Origin: CAZWSX01 sp964636985
Lineage (GTDB): Bacteria; Planctomycetota; Planctomycetia; Pirellulales; Pirellulaceae
Assembly: GCA_964636985.1 (NCBI GenBank)
Contig: CAZWSX010000011.1
Span: 138,021-202,020, forward strand
Length of the DNA stretch: 64,000 nucleotides
Reading direction: 5' to 3'
Shown here one piece after another: positions 61,865 to 64,000 of the stretch. The number at the start of each line of letters is the position of its first letter. Positions within the stretch are counted from its first letter, which is position 1. Position numbers and translations under genes: made by a program. Under the pieces are notes generated by a model that made no database searches, was not told where the DNA came from, and worked only from the letters and a program-made list of their open reading frames with translations.

Positions 61865-61940
61865 GTTCTCAGAGAGAACGGTTCTCGGCGGCAAAGGGCC
61901 GAAGGCCCGACAGATCTCAGCCGGGGCCGTAAGGCCCCGG
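61865..61940. repeat. Run of GC-rich palindromes between rpoZ and coaC
   Basis: GTTCTCAGAGAGAAC (61865-61879), GGGCCGAAGGCCC (61896-61908) and CCGGGGCCGTAAGGCCCCGG (61921-61940) follow one another. Another GGCCC-rich stretch continues to about 61975. The tight GTAA and GAA loops suggest stable RNA hairpins. It may be an interspersed intergenic repeat or attenuator, since it splits the otherwise compact gmk-rpoZ-coa unit. Confidence 0.5.
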
Positions 61941-62079
61941 ATTCCAGGACGAAGGTTCCAAGGCCCGAAGGTGCCGACAGAAAAGCAGCTCCCGGAAGGG
62001 ATTGGGGAACACACACGCCGATTTCCGAAATCAAGATTCATCGGAAATCGTTTCTAACTCGCTGTCTAGAGCCACCGCT

Positions 62080-62622
62080 TTGTCGCAACCACATCTCATC
62101 ATCGGCGTCACGGGAGGCATTGCCGCTTTCAAAACGGCGGCAATGGTGAGCAAGCTCGTCCAAGCGGGCCTCGACGTCACCGCCGTGATGACCGAAGCCG
62201 CAACCGAGTTTGTCGGCGAAGCAACCTTCGCCGCCCTGTCGGGGCGGCAAGTCGCGCGGACTGTCTTCGACCCCGCTTACCCGCTGGGGGCCCACATCGA
62301 GTTAGCCAGAAAGGGAAGCGTGTTCTGCATCGCTCCCGCAACCGCCGACTTCATGGGCAAAGCCGCCCACGGGCTTGCTGACGATTTGCTCTCGACCCTC
62401 TATCTCTGCTTCACCGGCCCCGTGCTCATGGCACCCGCGATGAACTCCGAGATGTGGGAGAAGGCAGCCGTCCAGCGAAACGTTGCCCAACTTCGTTCCG
62501 ACGGCGTCCAGATAATCGATCCCGAAGAGGGCTGGCTTAGTTGCCGGGTCCGCGGTTCCGGTCGCATGGCGGCGCCCGAAAAGATCATTACGGCGATCAA
62601 CGCCGCTATCTCGAGCAAGTAG
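62080..62622 (+). CDS. coaC: Phosphopantothenoylcysteine decarboxylase (flavoprotein, CoaC)
   Basis: A 180-residue HFCD-family flavoprotein that decarboxylates phosphopantothenoylcysteine in CoA biosynthesis. Characteristic parts are GVTGGIAAFKTAAMV, the substrate segment APAMNSEMW (PxMNxxMW motif), and CRVRGSGRM. The start appears to be TTG 62080, which opens directly into the first strand; TTG 62002 would add 26 residues. In most bacteria CoaC and CoaB are fused; here they are separate adjacent genes. Confidence 0.88.
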   Translation: MSQPHLIIGVTGGIAAFKTAAMVSKLVQAGLDVTAVMTEAATEFVGEATFAALSGRQVARTVFDPAYPLGAHIELARKGSVFCIAPATADFMGKAAHGLADDLLSTLYLCFTGPVLMAPAMNSEMWEKAAVQRNVAQLRSDGVQIIDPEEGWLSCRVRGSGRMAAPEKIITAINAAISSK

Positions 62623-62658
62623 TCGCCTTCCTCGAACCTTCTTTCATGAGGTCCGTCC

Positions 62659-63297
62659 GTGGCCCGCATTCTCATTACCTCGGGACCCACGCGGCAGTAC
62701 CTCGATCCCGTCCGCTACCTCACCAACGCTTCCAGCGGCCGCATGGGCGACGCGCTCGCCCGAGCCGCGTTGGCACTGGGGCATGAAGTGGTGATCGTCT
62801 CCGGCCCCGTGGAAGTCAAGTATCCCGATGCAGCCACGGTGCATTGGATTACCAGTACGGACGAGTTGCTCGAGGTCAGCCGCCGCGAGTTCCATCACTG
62901 CCAAGGCGTAATCGGAGCAGCCGCCCCTTGCGACTACCAGCCGCGCCGCGTCTCCGAAACCAAGATCTCCAAAACCGGCGGGCCGCTGGTGCTGGAACTG
63001 ATCGAAACACCCGACGTGATGGCGACTTTAGGGGCCGAGAAACGCTCCGATCAGTGGGCCGTCGGGTTCGCGTTGGAAACCGACGATCAGCGATTCAAAG
63101 CCCTCACCAAGCTCATCAAAAAGAGCTGCAACCTGATGGTGCTCAACGGCCCGCAAGCGATGAACTCACTCGATAACCAGGTCGAAATCATGGAGTCGTC
63201 AGGCGAAGTCATCGCCTCGTCCTCCGGAACAAAAGAGCTCGTCGGCCGCAAGATTCTCGATGTGATCCAAGAGCGGTTGATTCATCCTGCCGGCTGA
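62659..63297 (+). CDS. coaB: Phosphopantothenate-cysteine ligase (CoaB)
   Basis: A 212-residue enzyme that joins cysteine to 4'-phosphopantothenate in CoA biosynthesis. Family segments are ILITSGPTRQYLDPVRYLTNASSGRMG, GAAAPCDYQP, KISKTGG, VGFALETDD, and MVLNGPQAMNS. GTG 62659 has GAGG about seven bases upstream. Together with coaC 36 bases upstream it forms the split equivalent of the usual bifunctional CoaBC. Confidence 0.9.
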   Translation: MARILITSGPTRQYLDPVRYLTNASSGRMGDALARAALALGHEVVIVSGPVEVKYPDAATVHWITSTDELLEVSRREFHHCQGVIGAAAPCDYQPRRVSETKISKTGGPLVLELIETPDVMATLGAEKRSDQWAVGFALETDDQRFKALTKLIKKSCNLMVLNGPQAMNSLDNQVEIMESSGEVIASSSGTKELVGRKILDVIQERLIHPAG

Positions 63298-63298
63298 A

Positions 63299-64000
63299 TT
63301 ACTCACTCGGCGCTGGAAACAGCACCCGTTCGATCAATCGCCACATCATCAGCATGCCCATCATGAGCAACATGAGGATGCCAAAGATCGCGATCAGCAT
63401 CCAGCCAAGCTCTTCAAATTGATCGAAAATCGGCTTCGCGAATTCCCACCAGATTTTCTTCCAGAACAAGAGGCAAGCAAGCGTCGAGACGCAAAGATAA
63501 GGTCCATAGGGAATGTCGCGCCGTCCCGAAAGCAACGTCTGGCCCACGGCGAACAGAATTGCCGTTAACGGCGCCATAAAAAAGATCACGGTGCTGGCCT
63601 GCCACCCGACAAAGGCTCCGGTCATCGACATGAGCGTCACGTCGCCGAAGCCCATCGCTTCTTTGCCAAGCGAAACTTGCCCCACAACGCGGACGGCCCA
63701 AATCAGTCCCCCCCCCACGGCTAGGCCGATCAGCGAGGAAAGGAGCATTTGCCAGCGCATGGCGTCCACGCTCCACCAGAGGACGGCGATCACGAGCGAG
63801 CCCACGACCGCCAGGCCCACTAAGAGTTTCCAGGCCGGGCTGCGGAAAAAACTCGCGATGGCAAATTGAAAGCCTTTGATCCAACCGCGGCGGAGCGTGC
63901 ACAAGTAAGGAACAAGGGCCATGCACCATAGGACGAAGATCCCCAGCCCCAGTGCAAGTCCCCATGGACCGTCGAGCCATGTCGGCCAGGGGTTGGCAAA
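63299..64000 (-). CDS. A24-family prepilin peptidase-like protein (N-terminus beyond the window)
   Basis: The minus-strand frame is open to the last base, so the N-terminus lies outside; 233 residues are visible. Several membrane helices surround the A24 motif MGFGDVTLM, which carries one catalytic Asp, followed by the hydrophobic segment MAPLTAILFAVGQTLLSGRRDIPYGPYLC. These enzymes cleave leader peptides of type IV prepilins and pseudopilins at the inner membrane. No pilus genes lie within the window. Convergent with coaB, with only one base between the stops. Confidence 0.82.
   Translation of the reverse strand, partial: FANPWPTWLDGPWGLALGLGIFVLWCMALVPYLCTLRRGWIKGFQFAIASFFRSPAWKLLVGLAVVGSLVIAVLWWSVDAMRWQMLLSSLIGLAVGGGLIWAVRVVGQVSLGKEAMGFGDVTLMSMTGAFVGWQASTVIFFMAPLTAILFAVGQTLLSGRRDIPYGPYLCVSTLACLLFWKKIWWEFAKPIFDQFEELGWMLIAIFGILMLLMMGMLMMWRLIERVLFPAPSE

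Noticed and set aside
1..64000. tRNA, rRNA, CRISPR, insertion sequence or prophage signatures
   Set aside because: Reading the gaps gave no T-loop-like GGTTCRA motif with matching stems, no spaced repeats and no transposase or integrase motifs; computed scans were not possible.

Overview
The window (about 58-60% GC by eye) is a chromosomal segment of a planctomycete, most likely of the order Pirellulales. That placement is an inference from lineage-typical families: two PSD1-cytochrome/DUF1549/DUF1553 proteins each paired with a DUF1501 protein, a PVC-type heme-binding dehydrogenase, a YTV-type surface repeat protein, a MoxR-DUF58-BatA-VWA operon with a DUF4159 protein, an FG-GAP/heme lipoprotein and many Gfo/Idh and TIM-barrel sugar enzymes. 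I saw no rRNA, tRNA, CRISPR array, insertion sequence or prophage gene. Both ends cut a gene: argS at the left, a prepilin peptidase-like gene at the right.

Layout. 1-8.6 kb: the 3' part of argS, an orphan DNA methyltransferase, a YTV surface repeat protein behind a leader with three predicted stem-loops, a BRCT-MerR-TPR fusion, a thioredoxin-trypsin fusion protease, a GroES-like protein and an ICMT-like methyltransferase. 8.9-16 kb: one 2361-residue secreted redox protein with glycosidase-like, dehydrogenase, heme c and azurin-like modules. 16-25.4 kb: a tight minus-strand MoxR-DUF58-BatA-VWA operon, divergent from a DUF4159 protein. 25.6-31.6 kb: an outer-membrane DUF481 barrel, a SAM methyltransferase, RbsD/FucU mutarotase, TIM-barrel epimerase, S41 protease and Gfo/Idh oxidoreductase. 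31.7-36.3 kb: five tandem multi-pass membrane proteins sharing a central motif. 36.3-40.1 kb: sugar isomerase, cupin and DUF4432 epimerase-like protein. 40-46.9 kb: FG-GAP/heme lipoprotein and a PSD1-DUF1501-small membrane protein operon. 47-50.7 kb: OleC-like AMP ligase translationally coupled to a RimK-like ATP-grasp ligase, and an EamA transporter. 50.7-56.8 kb: a second PSD1-DUF1501 pair and a membrane-anchored SelL/AhpC-like redox protein. 57-63.3 kb: housekeeping genes: a 29-residue very basic protein, DAHP synthase, tpiA, secG, then yicC-gmk-rpoZ-coaC-coaB.

How it fits together. Much of the window looks devoted to oxidation and remodelling of glycans or sugars outside the cytoplasm (the giant DUF1080/heme/copper protein, PSD1-DUF1501 pairs, FG-GAP heme protein). 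Cytoplasmic Gfo/Idh, TIM-barrel, cupin and mutarotase enzymes could process the resulting sugars. The least explained items are the giant redox fusion, the five-gene membrane-protein cluster, the structured leader of the YTV gene, the BRCT-MerR-TPR protein, the 29-residue basic protein and a small family of intergenic palindromes.
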